Assembly: GCF_017565765.1 (NCBI RefSeq)
Contig: NZ_JAGDYP010000008.1
Span: forward strand, 96,921 to 160,920
Reading direction: 5' to 3'
DNA: 64,000 bases
From: Capnocytophaga bilenii
GTDB taxonomy: Bacteria > Bacteroidota > Bacteroidia > Flavobacteriales > Flavobacteriaceae
Shown here: positions 1 through 9,307 of the stretch, piece after piece
Layout: each line of letters begins with the position of its first letter
Position numbering within the stretch: the stretch's first letter is position 1
Position numbers and translations under genes: made by a program
Notes under the pieces: model-generated
Seen by the model: the letters and a program-made list of their open reading frames with translations, nothing else
The model's database searches: none
What the model was told of the DNA's origin: nothing

Positions 1-219
1 TTTATTAATGTGTTATTTGTATTCGGGGTGCAAAAGTACAATATTTTTTTTATTTAGCAAAACTTTTTTTATCAAAATTATTTTTTTCAAGATGATAAAT
101 TTTTAAATACTTTGATAATCAATCTATTAACTAAAAATATACCATTATTCAAAAAATTACACTCGCTAAAGAAATTTGTAAAAATAATCTGTTTTCCCCT
201 GTCAATCAAACTATCCTTT

Positions 220-332
220 GAGCGAACCTTCAGCGAAGGATGAGCGAAGGTTGAGCGAAGGAAAGTCGGCGAGCTGGCGCAGCCGAGTATGTGACGAAGG
301 AAAGTCGGCGAGCTGGCGCAGCCAAATATGTA
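220..332. repeat. Dispersed TTCGCT-type repeat cluster, copy 1
   Basis: This intergenic cluster is made of short units such as AGCGAACCTT, AGCGAAGGATG and AGCGAAGGTTG. A longer unit (GAAAGTCGGCGAGCTGGC and following) is present twice, at about 261 and 300, with a 39-bp period. The same family recurs at 13557-13652 and 58567-58690, and in short form at 40834-40861. It lies just past the 3' end of the RsmI-like gene. Bases 1-219 contain no gene that I can support; they are AT-rich and low in complexity. Confidence 0.8.
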
Positions 333-333
333 A

Positions 334-1029
334 TCAAATACCAATAATAAAAATAGTAGGACGCTTGTGCAAATCAATAGAAGTAGAACGCCATTGGCGA
401 ATAGTGAGTGTTTGTATATGCTCTGTAGGCAGTGTAATATCACAAGCTACGCACAACAAGGTATTGTCGTGCAAAGTAGTAGTAAGCTCATTCAAAAGCT
501 GGGTATTGCGATAAGGTGTTTCTATAAACAACTGCGACTGTCCCTCTTGGGCTTTGCGTTCCAATGCCTTCAGGCTACTCTTGCGTTGTTGTTTATCTAT
601 AGGAAGATAACCATTAAAGGCAAAATTTTGTCCGTTGAGTCCACTTGCCATCATTGCTAATAAAAGAGAAGAAGGCCCTACCAGCGGAACTACTTTAAGT
701 CCTTTTTGGTGAGCAAGGCGTACAATATCGGCACCTGGGTCGGCAATTCCTGGGCATCCTGCTTCAGAAATAATACCAGCAGAGATACCTTCCAAACACG
801 GAGTTATAAAAGGTAGCATATCGTTATGAGGCTGATGTTTATCTATAACAGCAATTCGTAAATCGGCTTGTACCTTATCAGGAGCGATACGTTTGATAAA
901 CTTTCTCGCCGATTTTTCATTCTCTACAATAAAATAATTTAATGTTTGTACTACTTCTTCTATTTGTGAAGGTAATACACTGAGGGTACTATCACCTAAT
1001 AAATTGGGAATTAAATAAATATGACTCAT
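334..1029 (-). CDS. SAM-dependent methyltransferase, RsmI (tetrapyrrole methylase-fold) family
   Basis: This 231-residue protein has the fold-specific motifs of the RsmI branch: EAGCPGIADPGADIV (about residues 90-104) and VGPSSLLLAMMASGLNGQ, followed by NGYLP. Family members 2'-O-methylate C1402 of 16S rRNA using S-adenosylmethionine in the cytoplasm. It is short and lacks the C-terminal extension of E. coli RsmI, as many Bacteroidota versions do, so the exact target is inferred. It is transcribed leftwards, divergent from mnmE, from a TACCTTTG box at 1114-1121. RsmH, which modifies the same rRNA base, is encoded 5 kb away. Confidence 0.85.
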   Translation of the reverse strand: MSHIYLIPNLLGDSTLSVLPSQIEEVVQTLNYFIVENEKSARKFIKRIAPDKVQADLRIAVIDKHQPHNDMLPFITPCLEGISAGIISEAGCPGIADPGADIVRLAHQKGLKVVPLVGPSSLLLAMMASGLNGQNFAFNGYLPIDKQQRKSSLKALERKAQEGQSQLFIETPYRNTQLLNELTTTLHDNTLLCVACDITLPTEHIQTLTIRQWRSTSIDLHKRPTIFIIGI

Positions 1030-1113
1030 TTTTAGTTATTAGTTTTTAGTTGTTATCTACAAAAAAAGTAAATAAGAGCTGCAAGTTTGTAGTAATAAAG
1101 TAGTTGCGAAAGG

Positions 1114-1121
1114 CAAAGGTA
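1114..1121 (-). promoter_or_regulatory. -7 box of the RsmI-like gene
   Basis: The minus strand reads TACCTTTG, matching the Bacteroidota -7 consensus TAnnTTTG, about 85 bases before the start codon. No good -33 TTG is seen at the usual spacing. Confidence 0.5.
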
Positions 1122-1149
1122 CAAAAAAAGTGGGATTAGCCATTATTTT

Positions 1150-1179
1150 TTGTGGTTTCATTTTTTATTTATACTTTTG
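1150..1179 (+). promoter_or_regulatory. mnmE promoter
   Basis: TTG at 1150-1152 is followed after 19 bp by TACTTTTG at 1172-1179, a full Bacteroidota sigma-ABfr-type promoter. It decides the mnmE start: the upstream ATG at 1152 would lie inside the promoter, so translation should begin at 1218. Confidence 0.7.
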
Positions 1180-1217
1180 TAATACCAATTTGTATAATAG
1201 ATGATAAAAGACAGTTT

Positions 1218-2651
1218 ATGAATCATTTGAATAATATAAATAGTACCAACGATACAATTGTGGCTTTGGCAACTGCTATAGGGGTAGGTGCTATTGCAGT
1301 AATACGTCTTTCAGGAAATAAAGCTATTGATATAGCTGATAAAATATTCAGTACTGTACACGGAAAACGATTGATAGAAGTGCCCTCTCATACAGTGCAT
1401 TTGGGTACTCTTAAAAGTAAAACTGAAGTAATAGACGAATGCTTGGCTACTATCTTCAAGGGACAAAAATCATACACAGGCGAACCGGTGGTGGAGTTTT
1501 CCTGCCACGGCAGTAGTTATATAGTACAAGAGATTATAAAGCTTTGTCTGCAAGAAGGTTGCCGTTTGGCTGAAGCAGGTGAATTTACCAAACGGGCATT
1601 TCTAAACGGAAAATTGGCTCTAAACCAAGCTGAAGCCGTTGCCGACCTTATCATCTCTGATAGTTATGCAAGTCATCAGGTGGCTTTGCAACAAATGAGA
1701 GGTGGTTTTACTACCGAAATAGAACATTTACGAAAAGAGTTACTCAATTTTGTATCACTTATTGAATTAGAATTAGATTTTTCAGAAGAAGATGTAGCTT
1801 TTGCTGATAGAGAACAATTCAGAAAGCTACTAACAACCATAAAAACTACCATTGAGCGGCTGTTACATTCGTTTTCAGTAGGTAATGTACTAAAAAATGG
1901 TATTGCAGTAGCAATAGTAGGCAAACCTAATGCTGGCAAATCGACTTTGTTAAATGCTTTGCTAAATGAAGAACGTGCTATTGTTTCAGATATAGCGGGA
2001 ACAACGCGCGATACGATTGAAGAAACTTTACATATAGGAGGTATTAGCTTCCGATTTATAGATACAGCAGGTATAAGAGAGGCAAAAGACCAAATAGAGG
2101 CTATTGGTGTACAAAAAGCCAAAGAAAAAATGGCTTTAGCACATATATTGCTTTACTTATATGATGAAAATGACAACAAGCCTGATGAAATTATTAGTTT
2201 TATAAAAGAAAACTACCGAAAAGACCTAAAAATAATACTACTCCACAACAAAATAGACCAATATGAGGCTACGTATAGCGATAGTTTGAGCAATTTTGAT
2301 GCTACCCTAAAAGCAGCTTTGATGCCTGAATACACTACTACTCTTTTAGGCATTTCAGCGCGTGATCACCAAAATTTAGATTTGCTTACAAAAGAACTGA
2401 CAGCATACGCAAATACGTTAGTTGTGGGGAATAATGCAGCTATAGTAACCAATCTACGTCATTATGAAGCACTTAAAGAAGCCCTACAAGCTATTGAGAA
2501 AGTAGAAGAAGGATTAGCATTAAATCTTTCAGGCGACCTTTTAGCAATAGATTTGCGCGAAGCTCTGTACCACTTAGGCAGTATTACAGGAGCCGTAACC
2601 AACGATGAGGTTTTAGGTCATATCTTTAGTAAATTCTGTATCGGAAAATAG
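1218..2651 (+). CDS. mnmE: tRNA modification GTPase MnmE
   Basis: MnmE works with MnmG to place the cmnm5 group on wobble uridine of several tRNAs. The N-terminal folate-binding domain begins DTIVALATAIGVGAIAVIRLSG. The G domain shows GKPNAGKST (G1), GTTRDT (G2), DTAGIR (G3) and HNKID (G4). The protein ends in the diagnostic FCIGK, whose cysteine belongs to the helical C-terminal domain. At about 477 residues it is full length. The start at 1218 is preferred over 1152 because of the promoter at 1150-1179. sbcC follows after 19 bases in the same direction. Confidence 0.95.
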   Translation: MNHLNNINSTNDTIVALATAIGVGAIAVIRLSGNKAIDIADKIFSTVHGKRLIEVPSHTVHLGTLKSKTEVIDECLATIFKGQKSYTGEPVVEFSCHGSSYIVQEIIKLCLQEGCRLAEAGEFTKRAFLNGKLALNQAEAVADLIISDSYASHQVALQQMRGGFTTEIEHLRKELLNFVSLIELELDFSEEDVAFADREQFRKLLTTIKTTIERLLHSFSVGNVLKNGIAVAIVGKPNAGKSTLLNALLNEERAIVSDIAGTTRDTIEETLHIGGISFRFIDTAGIREAKDQIEAIGVQKAKEKMALAHILLYLYDENDNKPDEIISFIKENYRKDLKIILLHNKIDQYEATYSDSLSNFDATLKAALMPEYTTTLLGISARDHQNLDLLTKELTAYANTLVVGNNAAIVTNLRHYEALKEALQAIEKVEEGLALNLSGDLLAIDLREALYHLGSITGAVTNDEVLGHIFSKFCIGK

Positions 2652-2670
2652 TTGAATAGTAAGTTAGGAG

Positions 2671-5600
2671 ATGAAAATACTTAGTGTTTCTCTTTATAAT
2701 ATAGCCTCTATTGAAGGCCCTTTTACAATTGATTTAGAAGCCGAACCACTGAAATCGGCAGGTTTATTTGCTATTACTGGAGCTACAGGAGCTGGTAAAT
2801 CTACTATTTTAGATGCTATTTGTTTGGCTCTTTACAACGATACACCTCGCTTAGCTACAACCAAAGTTAATCAGGTAATCACCGATGGCAATAGCGATTT
2901 GCAGGTTAATAACGTAAAAAACCTGCTGCGCAAAGGGGCTGTATCGGGCTATGCCAAAGTTGCCTTTCAGGCAATAGACAACAAAATATACGAAGCCGAA
3001 TGGCAGGTACGCCGTGCTCGTGGTAAACAAGGGGGCAGCCTGCAAAGCGAAACTATTTTGCTATACAATTGCACCGATAATGAGCCCTTTGCCGAAAATA
3101 GAAAAACCATTGTTTTAGAACGTATCAAAGAATTGATAGGTTTGACTTTTGATGAATTTACAAAATCGGTAATTTTAGCTCAAGGTGATTTTACTTCCTT
3201 CTTAAAAGCAGATGATAACAAACGCTCCGACATTTTAGAAAAACTTACAGGTACTGAAATCTACACTCAAATATCACAGAAAATATACGAAATTTATAAG
3301 CAACATAACTACGAACTTAGTCTATTAGAAGCCCAACGCAAAAACACTACCTTTTTATCAGAAGAGGAAAAAGAACAAATAAAAACGCACTTGGCTACTG
3401 ATGAACTTAACTTAGAAAAACTACAAGCAGAAATTGCATTGTTAAGTGAACAACAAAAGTGGTTTGCCGATGAGCAACAGTTTATCCGTCAGTATAACGA
3501 AGCTCTTGCTATAAAAGAAAAAGCTATAGACGAAAAAGAACGCGAAGCAACTCGTTTTGCCGAATTGGCAATGATAGAGGCTATACAAGCTATTAAGCAG
3601 GAGGTAGTGAGCAAACAGCAAGAAGCAGATAACCTAATCGCTATAAAACAACAAATAGACAAAGATAAAGCTGAAAAAGAAAATCTATCTTCCGAAGAAA
3701 AAACACTATTGAGTAATCTTACTACTTATCAAAAAGATTTTACCGAGCTAAATGAGCAATATAAGCAAGATAAACCAGTTATTGAAAAGGCTAAAAAGCT
3801 GGACATACTGATTGCCGAGGCGGAACGTACCTTAGCTGAAAAAGAACTACAACTGCAAAACAAGGAAAAAAAATTAGCCGAAAAAGAAGCCGAAGCAGCA
3901 TTGGTTGCCGAGAATATAAAAAAAGGTGAAAATTATAAACAAGAACGTGAAGCGTGGCTATCAGCACATATAAATCAAGTAGTTATAAAAGATAACTATC
4001 ATTGGTTATTGAATTTAGCTACCGAAAAGGAAACTTTACAAACGTATATTGAAAAAAATAAGCAGGAGCTGGCAATGTTGAATACAGAACCACTGCAAAA
4101 GGAAGTAAAGGTTTTAGAAACAGAACTGACTTCTGCACAACAAGAACTACCTATAGCTCAAGCGGCTTACCAAACAGCAGAGCGTATTGTACAAAAAACG
4201 CAGTTGGAAAACTCTCATAATATCGTACTTTTGCGACAAAATTTAACTGAAGGTGAAGCGTGCCCTGTATGCGGTTCGCTGCATCACCCCAATGCACAAC
4301 AAGAGGTACAAGAACAGCTGATAAAAGTAGTAGAGAAAGAACGTGATGATGCAAAGCAAAAAGTAAATGAGCTAACCAAAACTATAGCTGCAAAAGGTGA
4401 AAAACTACTAAAACAACACAACGCACTAAATGAACTCACTGCCCAAAAAGAAAAAATAAAAAGTAGGAGCGAAGAGTACCAACAGCGAATAAAGGATTAT
4501 AGAGCTCAACTACAAGAATTGGCTCTTACTGAAGAGTGGATTACCCTATGGGAAACTACAACTAATACTTTTATAGAAAACATAAACCTCCTAAAACAAA
4601 AATGGGACAAAGAAGAAAGTTCATTACAAAAAGCCAAGGAACGCTTACAGAAATTAGCTAACGACAAGGCTGCCTTAACTGCCGAAATAACTACTTTACA
4701 ACAGGATATTATACCTTTGCAGAAAACTTTGCAATTTGATAGTGAGCAACATATGGATTTGAAGGCAGAAAGAACGGGGTTATTAGGTAACAAACCTGCC
4801 CAAGAGGTAGAAATGGTTTATGAAAAAAAACTAAAACACCTCGTTGCTGTAATTGATGAGGCACAAAATGCTTATAACACACTTTTGCTTAGCATTACGG
4901 CTAATGAAACTTCTCTATCTTCATTAACTGCCCAAAAGGAGCAAACTGAAAAAACATTGACCGCAGCTACCGATGCAATAGAGCAATGGGTAACTACCCA
5001 CTACCCTACCGAAAAAACGTATCTATACCAACATTTAGATAAATGGGCTGCCTATTCACACGAATGGTTACAACAAGAACGAACAGCTTATCAAGCGCTA
5101 AATGAGCGTATTGCTAAATATACTACCATAGCCGAAGAACAGCAAAAAACGCTGCAGGCACATAGTAAAAAGAAACCATTAACACTCAGCGAGTCCGAGA
5201 CGAAAGAAGCTTATCAAACCAAAAAAGAAACACAAGAGGTGCTACACACTGCCGTAATAAACTATAAAAGCCAATTGCTAAACGATGCTGCACAGCAAAA
5301 GGCAATGCAAGTACTATTGCAACAAATAGCTCAAAAAGAAGAGATTACAAAGCAATGGGGGCAGCTAAATAACCTGATAGGAAGTAGTAACGGGGCTAAC
5401 TTCAGGCGTTATGCACAAGAATACACCTTAGACCTGCTATTGCAATACGCAAATATGCAAATGAAGCTCATCAATAAGCGCTACACCTTACAGCGCATTG
5501 CAGGAACACTCGGGTTGCAGGTAATAGATAACGATATGGCAGCCGAAATACGCTCTGTGTATTCGCTATCAGGAGGAGAAAGTTTCTTGGTATCGCTTGC

Positions 5601-5850
5601 CTTAGCATTGGCACTTTCGTCATTATCATCAACAAAAATGAATGTAGAGACCTTATTTATAGACGAAGGATTTGGCTCACTGGATGCCGAAACATTACAA
5701 GTGGCTTTAGATGCTTTAGAACGTTTGCAAAATCAAGGGAAAAAAGTAGGCGTCATCTCGCACATACAAGAAATGGTAGAGCGTATTGCTGTAAAAGTAG
5801 AAGTTCAAAAAGAAGGTAATGGAAAAAGTAGGATAACAATTAATGGTTAA
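2671..5850 (+). CDS. sbcC: SbcC/Rad50-family nuclease ATPase
   Basis: This 1059-residue SMC-like ATPase forms, with the SbcD nuclease, a complex that opens hairpins and processes double-strand ends. Walker A GATGAGKST lies near residues 37-45. Long coiled coils flank a zinc hook CPVC at about 531. The ABC signature YSLSGGES and Walker B LFIDEGFGSLD (about 995) close the C-terminal head. Charged Glu/Lys/Gln-rich heptads fill the middle. The partner sbcD is not adjacent and is not in this window, which is unusual because the pair is normally an operon. Confidence 0.92.
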   Translation: MKILSVSLYNIASIEGPFTIDLEAEPLKSAGLFAITGATGAGKSTILDAICLALYNDTPRLATTKVNQVITDGNSDLQVNNVKNLLRKGAVSGYAKVAFQAIDNKIYEAEWQVRRARGKQGGSLQSETILLYNCTDNEPFAENRKTIVLERIKELIGLTFDEFTKSVILAQGDFTSFLKADDNKRSDILEKLTGTEIYTQISQKIYEIYKQHNYELSLLEAQRKNTTFLSEEEKEQIKTHLATDELNLEKLQAEIALLSEQQKWFADEQQFIRQYNEALAIKEKAIDEKEREATRFAELAMIEAIQAIKQEVVSKQQEADNLIAIKQQIDKDKAEKENLSSEEKTLLSNLTTYQKDFTELNEQYKQDKPVIEKAKKLDILIAEAERTLAEKELQLQNKEKKLAEKEAEAALVAENIKKGENYKQEREAWLSAHINQVVIKDNYHWLLNLATEKETLQTYIEKNKQELAMLNTEPLQKEVKVLETELTSAQQELPIAQAAYQTAERIVQKTQLENSHNIVLLRQNLTEGEACPVCGSLHHPNAQQEVQEQLIKVVEKERDDAKQKVNELTKTIAAKGEKLLKQHNALNELTAQKEKIKSRSEEYQQRIKDYRAQLQELALTEEWITLWETTTNTFIENINLLKQKWDKEESSLQKAKERLQKLANDKAALTAEITTLQQDIIPLQKTLQFDSEQHMDLKAERTGLLGNKPAQEVEMVYEKKLKHLVAVIDEAQNAYNTLLLSITANETSLSSLTAQKEQTEKTLTAATDAIEQWVTTHYPTEKTYLYQHLDKWAAYSHEWLQQERTAYQALNERIAKYTTIAEEQQKTLQAHSKKKPLTLSESETKEAYQTKKETQEVLHTAVINYKSQLLNDAAQQKAMQVLLQQIAQKEEITKQWGQLNNLIGSSNGANFRRYAQEYTLDLLLQYANMQMKLINKRYTLQRIAGTLGLQVIDNDMAAEIRSVYSLSGGESFLVSLALALALSSLSSTKMNVETLFIDEGFGSLDAETLQVALDALERLQNQGKKVGVISHIQEMVERIAVKVEVQKEGNGKSRITING

Positions 5851-5952
5851 TCGGCTATTTACCTGCTATTCATCCCTTATTCAGAGCATAGTTTCACCGA
5901 ACCTTAAACGAAAGATAAACACTAATCATTAAAAACATTAATAATTATTTCG

Positions 5953-5960
5953 TATCTTTG
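5953..5960 (+). promoter_or_regulatory. -7 box of the rsmH-ftsL-ftsI-murE operon
   Basis: TATCTTTG matches TAnnTTTG 24 bases before the rsmH ATG. The preceding intergenic stretch (5851-5950) holds a degenerate TTCGCT-type repeat around 5890-5915 and no convincing -33 TTG. Confidence 0.5.
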
Positions 5961-5983
5961 CGCCCTAAAATTAAAATACTTTG

Positions 5984-6901
5984 ATGAACCCTAACGAATC
6001 TTATCATATACCCGTACTCCTCAATGAAAGTATTGAGGGGCTGGCAATTAAAGAAGATGGCACCTATGTAGATGTTACCTTTGGCGGTGGCGGACACTCT
6101 CGTGCTATCCTTAGTAAATTAGGCGAAAATGGTAGGCTTTACGCCTTCGACCAAGACGCTGATGCTGCCAATAATCGTATAGATGACCCTCGTTTTACTC
6201 TCATTCAGCAAAATTTTAAGTTTATAAAACAATATTTGCGCTTTTATAAGGTAGCGCAAGTAGATGGAGTATTAGGTGATTTTGGGGTATCCTCTCATCA
6301 GTTTGATATAGCAGAACGTGGTTTTTCTACCCGTTTTGACGGAGCGTTGGATATGCGTATGGATAGACAAAGCGCACTATCGGCACAAGAAGTGGTAAAT
6401 GATTATAACGAAACCGATTTAGCTACACTCTTTTATACCTATGGCGAGCTGAAAAATGCACGAGCTATTGCACGGGCTATAGTCTCTTTTAGAGAAAATC
6501 AACCTATTACTTTAGGAAGTGAGCTGCAAGAGGCACTAAAACCTCTACTTCCCAAACATAAGGAAAATAAACTATTAGCACAAATATACCAAGCAATTCG
6601 TATAGAGGTGAATGGTGAAATTACTGCCTTAGAGCAATTTCTACTTCAGCTACCCGAAGTAGTAAAAGTAGGCGGACGCATTAGCTTGATAAGTTATCAT
6701 TCATTAGAAGACCGTTGCGTAAAGCGTTTTATACGCGATGGACAATTAGAAGGGACACCCGAAAAAGACTGGTATGGCAACGTAAAAGTACCTTTTAAAA
6801 AAGTAGGAGGGCTTATAGTTCCTACTGAAAACGAAATAAATAACAACAACAGAGCTCGGAGTGCCAAACTGCGTATAGCAGAACGTGTAGCCTCCTCATA
6901 A
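5984..6901 (+). CDS. rsmH: 16S rRNA (cytosine(1402)-N4)-methyltransferase RsmH (MraW)
   Basis: RsmH adds the N4-methyl group to C1402 of 16S rRNA in the decoding centre. Family hallmarks are HIPVLLNESIEGL at the N-terminus, the SAM-binding loop VTFGGGGHSRAIL, GDFGVSSHQFD, RGFSTRFDGALDMRMD, SYHSLEDRCVKRF and the NNRARSAKLRIAER tail. The 305-residue length is normal. An in-frame TTG lies three bases upstream, but ATG 5984 is the likely start. It heads the division/wall cluster, with ftsL 12 bases downstream, the conserved order in Bacteroidota. Confidence 0.96.
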   Translation: MNPNESYHIPVLLNESIEGLAIKEDGTYVDVTFGGGGHSRAILSKLGENGRLYAFDQDADAANNRIDDPRFTLIQQNFKFIKQYLRFYKVAQVDGVLGDFGVSSHQFDIAERGFSTRFDGALDMRMDRQSALSAQEVVNDYNETDLATLFYTYGELKNARAIARAIVSFRENQPITLGSELQEALKPLLPKHKENKLLAQIYQAIRIEVNGEITALEQFLLQLPEVVKVGGRISLISYHSLEDRCVKRFIRDGQLEGTPEKDWYGNVKVPFKKVGGLIVPTENEINNNNRARSAKLRIAERVASS

Positions 6902-6913
6902 AATATCTTTGAT

Positions 6914-7228
6914 ATGGAAGCTGAAGAAGAAAAAATAAAATTATTAGTACTACAACGCCTAATGTCGTACAACGTTTGGCTGTTTGTTTGCTTTATAGCA
7001 GTTTTAATTATCATCAGAATTGGTTATTCACACTCGGCAGATAGAAAGGTAAACCAGATAACCCAACTAAACGAAGAAGTGAATAGTCTCAAAAGCCAGT
7101 TTGTTGATATACGCTCTAAGTTACAAAAAGAGCGATTAGAGTCGTCATTATTAGAGCGTTTGGAAACCAGAGGATTAAAACAGCCTGCCAAACCTCCGCA
7201 AAGGATTAAGGTATCTGTAAAAGAATAA
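6914..7228 (+). CDS. ftsL: FtsL-like cell division protein
   Basis: This small bitopic protein has 104 residues: a short cytoplasmic N-terminus, one membrane helix (WLFVCFIAVLIIIRIGY, about 19-36) and a periplasmic coiled coil (about 40-85) rich in Glu/Leu/Lys. FtsL sequences diverge strongly, so the call rests on size, topology and position between rsmH and ftsI, where ftsL sits in the dcw cluster. FtsL/FtsB/FtsQ activate the FtsWI septal wall synthase. ftsI begins three bases after its stop, implying co-transcription and probably coupled translation. Confidence 0.85.
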   Translation: MEAEEEKIKLLVLQRLMSYNVWLFVCFIAVLIIIRIGYSHSADRKVNQITQLNEEVNSLKSQFVDIRSKLQKERLESSLLERLETRGLKQPAKPPQRIKVSVKE

Positions 7229-7231
7229 GAA

Positions 7232-9298
7232 ATGGAAGACGAAAAACCCAAAAAAAAGAAAAAAAAATCTAAAAAGAAACAAAAAGACCATATACAAGAC
7301 CATAGGCTTAGCCTAACGCGTACGTATGTGGTGGGGGGTGTATTTTTAGTTGTTCTTTTAACTATAGCGTTTAATCTTGTGCGTTTAGTAATAGAGGGAG
7401 ATGCCTATCGTACAAAAGTAGAGGAAACTACAATGCGTGAAGCTGAAATTATGCCCAACCAAGGGAATTTGTATTCTGATGATGGTAGTTTGTTGGCTAC
7501 TTCAGTTACACGCTATAATGTGCGCTGGGATGCTCGTACTCCAAAAAAAGAGCTTGTAAATAAACATATTAGGGCACTTTCAGATTCTCTATCTAAAATG
7601 TTTGGACGCCGAAGCAGTTTCTACCAAGAAAAATTCAAACGGGCTATGGCTCAGGGTAACCGCTATATGTGGGTGGCTGGTAATTTAGATTATAGCGAAT
7701 ATATACGTATCAGAAAGTTTCCACTATTTGATTTAGGCCCTTTCAAAGGAGGACTTATCATAGAGAAAAATATTACAAGGCGTTACCCCTTAGAAGAAAT
7801 AGCGCAACGAAGTATAGGCTATGCGCGTACAGATGAAACAGGCTATACAGTGCGTGTGGGGCTGGAAGGGGCTTATGCTAACTATTTATTAGGAACCAAA
7901 GGTAAACGCATTGAACAAAAAATAGCAAAAGACCAATGGAAAATAGCAAGTGGATTCAATATCATAGAGCCTAAAGATGGATATGATGTGGTATCTACTA
8001 TCAATATCAATATTCAAGATATAGCACACCACGCTCTGCTTCAGCAACTAAAAAAATATAAGGCAAAACAAGGGTGTGCTGTAGTGATGGAGGTAAGTAC
8101 AGGCGAAATAAAAGCAATGTCAAACCTAAAACTAACTTCTAATGGTAGTAAATATGCTGAACTTTACAATTTTGCTGTAGGCGAAGCCCACGAACCTGGT
8201 TCTATATTCAAACTGATGACAGTGGTAGCTGCAATGGAAACAAGTAAAATAGACACCTCATATGTAGTGGATATTAGAGACGGAAAACAGCAATACCACG
8301 ATTCTAAATTTGAAGATTCACAACATAAATTTAGAGGGCCTATTAGTATCAATAAAGCTTTTTCGGTATCATCAAACGTGGGAATGACAGAATTAGTATA
8401 CAATCTATTTGATAAAAACCCAAGTTTGTTTACCAATAAACTATTGGATATGAACTTAAACCAAACACTAAATTTTCCTATATTAGGAGAAGGTGAGCCT
8501 GTAATACTCACACCTCGTGATAAAAAATTGTGGAGTGGTGTAAGTTTGCAATCTATATCAATAGGTTATGCGGTAAAGCTAACGCCACTGCAAAGCCTTA
8601 CGTTTTACAATGCGATTGCTAATAGTGGGGTAATGGTGAAACCGCGGATGATAAAAGAAGTAAAAGAGTGGAACAAAACAATAGAGAAGTTCAACGTAGA
8701 GATTATTAATAAGAAGATATGTTCTAAAGAGACAGCAGAACGTGCTAAGGGAATGCTTGCCGATGTAGTGCAACGCTCATACGGCTCTGCTCATAGGCTC
8801 TATTCACCTGACTTTTCTATGGCAGGCAAAACGGGAACTGCTCGTAAGAACTATGCAAATGTAGATAAATCAAAACTGAACTATATATCGTCATTTGCTG
8901 GTTTCTTTCCTGTAGATAACCCTGAATACTCGTGTATAGTAGTAATTGATGAGCCCGATAAAAGTGTAGGTATTTATGGGGCTGATGTGGCAGGACCTGT
9001 ATTTAAGAGCATTGCCCATAAAATCTATACTAACTCTTTACTAATGGCATCGGTGAGTGATGTAGATAAAGTATCAAATACAACTCAGCAAAACTATAAT
9101 GATTACTATATAAAAGCAGATAAATACAAAACTATTATGCCCGACCTTAAAGGTATGAGTGCTATGGACGCAGTCTCTCTACTTGAAAATATGGGATTAC
9201 GGGTAAAAATTGCTGGTAATGGAAAAGTAACAGAGCAATCTATAGAAAAAAATACTAAAGTAGCAAGAAATAGTCTTGTATATTTGCAATTAGAATAA
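7232..9298 (+). CDS. ftsI: Septal peptidoglycan transpeptidase FtsI (class B PBP) with C-terminal PASTA domain
   Basis: This is a 688-residue class B penicillin-binding protein. A lysine-rich cytoplasmic tail (KKKKKKSKKK) precedes one membrane helix (about 30-52) and the N-terminal pedestal domain. The transpeptidase domain has SIFK (nucleophile Ser near 324), SSN in SSNVGM, and KTGT (about 533). A PASTA domain occupies about 632-688. It crosslinks septal peptidoglycan in the periplasm. Genes on both sides (ftsL, murE) are only a few bases away. A PASTA domain on FtsI is common in Bacteroidota and absent in E. coli. Confidence 0.95.
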   Translation: MEDEKPKKKKKKSKKKQKDHIQDHRLSLTRTYVVGGVFLVVLLTIAFNLVRLVIEGDAYRTKVEETTMREAEIMPNQGNLYSDDGSLLATSVTRYNVRWDARTPKKELVNKHIRALSDSLSKMFGRRSSFYQEKFKRAMAQGNRYMWVAGNLDYSEYIRIRKFPLFDLGPFKGGLIIEKNITRRYPLEEIAQRSIGYARTDETGYTVRVGLEGAYANYLLGTKGKRIEQKIAKDQWKIASGFNIIEPKDGYDVVSTININIQDIAHHALLQQLKKYKAKQGCAVVMEVSTGEIKAMSNLKLTSNGSKYAELYNFAVGEAHEPGSIFKLMTVVAAMETSKIDTSYVVDIRDGKQQYHDSKFEDSQHKFRGPISINKAFSVSSNVGMTELVYNLFDKNPSLFTNKLLDMNLNQTLNFPILGEGEPVILTPRDKKLWSGVSLQSISIGYAVKLTPLQSLTFYNAIANSGVMVKPRMIKEVKEWNKTIEKFNVEIINKKICSKETAERAKGMLADVVQRSYGSAHRLYSPDFSMAGKTGTARKNYANVDKSKLNYISSFAGFFPVDNPEYSCIVVIDEPDKSVGIYGADVAGPVFKSIAHKIYTNSLLMASVSDVDKVSNTTQQNYNDYYIKADKYKTIMPDLKGMSAMDAVSLLENMGLRVKIAGNGKVTEQSIEKNTKVARNSLVYLQLE

Positions 9299-9307
9299 CT
9301 TTTGACA

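Noticed and set aside
218..514. Plus-strand open frame over the first repeat cluster
   Set aside because: Its codons are the repeat units and it is antisense to the RsmI-like gene.
1152..1217. Upstream start for MnmE
   Set aside because: The ATG at 1152 lies within the promoter (TTG 1150-1152, TACTTTTG 1172-1179), and the extra 22 residues do not fit the family.
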